Assembly: GCF_000716335.1 (NCBI RefSeq)
Contig: NZ_KL591028.1
Span: 154,168-161,120, forward strand
Source of the DNA: Streptomyces sp. NRRL S-118
GTDB lineage: Bacteria; Actinomycetota; Actinomycetes; Streptomycetales; Streptomycetaceae
Direction of reading: 5' to 3'
Length of the DNA stretch: 6,953 nt
The notes beneath the pieces are model-generated. The model was given only the letters and a program-made list of their open reading frames with translations. It was not told the origin of the DNA and did not search any database. Numbering within the stretch: the first letter of the stretch is position 1; each line of letters begins with the position of its first letter. Below are positions 6,548 through 6,953 of this stretch, in pieces. The position numbers and the translations under genes are program-made.

Positions 6548-6556
6548 CGCCGGCCG
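6531..6556. repeat. 13-bp perfect tandem duplication in the hairpin's right arm
   Basis: TGACCGCCGGCCG occurs twice with no gap (6531-6543 and 6544-6556). The duplication overlaps the right arm of the terminator-like hairpin and offers an alternative partial pairing register (GCCGGCC in both copies). It looks like a recent slippage event in non-coding DNA. Confidence 0.75.
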
Positions 6557-6650
6557 GTCCGGTCGGCCCCTTCGACAGCCCGGCGGCATCCTCCCGTCCC
6601 CCACGGCGCCGCCGGGCCCCATACCCATGAGACCGAGGAAGGCGGAGTCG

Positions 6651-6953
6651 ATGCTCGTACCGATCCCGCGGCTCGCGCGATGGCGTGAGCGAGTGCACGA
6701 CCGATGGCGTGAGCGACGACAGAGCGAGGAGCCGGGCGGGCAACCGGGACAGGGCCAGGAAACGGGACCGATGGCAGGACCGGGACCGGGTTCGGAGTCG
6801 GGATCCGGATCGGGCGGCGGGCCGGGGCGGTGGCGGACCGCGGTGGTCGTGGCGGCGGCTCTCGGGCTGACCGCCGCCTCGGTGGCCTCCGGCGCCGTCG
6901 GCGACACGCCGGGGCCGGACCGGTCCGCGCCCTCGCTCGCACCGGACGTGCCC
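6651..6953 (+). CDS. Membrane protein of unknown function, N-terminal part only
   Basis: The frame is open from ATG 6651 to the window edge (101 codons seen), so the product is incomplete. The visible part has an Arg-rich cytoplasmic start with a duplicated RWRER (residues 11-15 and 19-23), a flexible Gly/Pro/Ser/Glu stretch (about 26-58, with PGPGSESGSGSGGGPG), then RWRTAVVVAAALGLTAASVASG (60-81), a membrane segment or uncleaved signal anchor, and a Pro/Asp/Ala-rich segment outside the cell. AGGAAGG at 6636-6642 lies eight bases before this ATG. An in-frame ATG at 6627 has no ribosome site and would add eight residues. No family is recognisable from this part. It lies 169 bases after the DUF4331 gene on the same strand, past a strong hairpin, so it is probably separately transcribed. 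Confidence 0.7.
   Translation, partial: MLVPIPRLARWRERVHDRWRERRQSEEPGGQPGQGQETGPMAGPGPGSESGSGSGGGPGRWRTAVVVAAALGLTAASVASGAVGDTPGPDRSAPSLAPDVP
6678..6716 (+). repeat. In-frame 15-bp direct repeat in the Arg-rich N-terminus
   Basis: CGATGGCGTGAGCGA is present at 6678-6692 and 6702-6716, a 24-bp (eight-codon) offset. It encodes the two copies of RWRER that flank VHD in the partial membrane protein. Keeping the frame and the identical bases points to a fairly recent in-gene duplication. Confidence 0.75.

Noticed and set aside
5932..6942. 336-codon minus-strand open frame near the right edge
   Set aside because: Composition is Arg/Pro/Ala low complexity, and it overlaps the DUF4331 coding region and the hairpin antisense. 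No motif supports it.

Overview
The window is very GC-rich DNA with the codon bias, GC-rich intergenic hairpins and gene types of a Streptomyces or close actinobacterial relative. That assignment rests on composition and protein character, not on a database search. No RNA gene, CRISPR array, transposase or integration site could be supported.

Layout. Bases 1-164 hold no convincing gene. A membrane-anchored eukaryotic-type Ser/Thr protein kinase lies on the minus strand (165-1742), with an 18-bp tandem repeat inside its juxtamembrane linker. A 355-bp divergent intergenic region with an AT-rich patch and a spaced direct repeat separates it from a small secreted beta-rich protein on the plus strand (2098-2496). 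That gene is followed by a hairpin and a cluster of about 20-bp direct repeats (2515-2596). Next, on the minus strand, is a decayed LysR-type regulator (about 2577-3420). It lacks its DNA-binding domain and is split between two frames. Divergent from it is an intact MFS exporter (3509-4738). After a hairpin comes a DUF4331-family exported protein with a C-terminal membrane anchor (4955-6481), overlapped at its start by a possible 8-codon leader ORF. A strong 12-bp-stem hairpin containing a 13-bp tandem duplication follows. The window ends inside a membrane protein with an Arg-rich N-terminus (6651 to the edge).

How the genes relate. The LysR remnant and the MFS gene form the classic divergent regulator/exporter pair, but the regulator appears dead, so the exporter has probably lost its local control. 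The kinase, the small secreted protein and the DUF4331 gene each look like separate transcription units facing the envelope. The DUF4331 gene and the partial gene after it share an orientation but are separated by a terminator-like hairpin. Nothing here proves a new multi-gene system. The items most worth a second look are the regulator decay, the hexapeptide repeat in the kinase linker, the repeat cluster at 2515-2596 and the mini-ORF overlapping the DUF4331 start.
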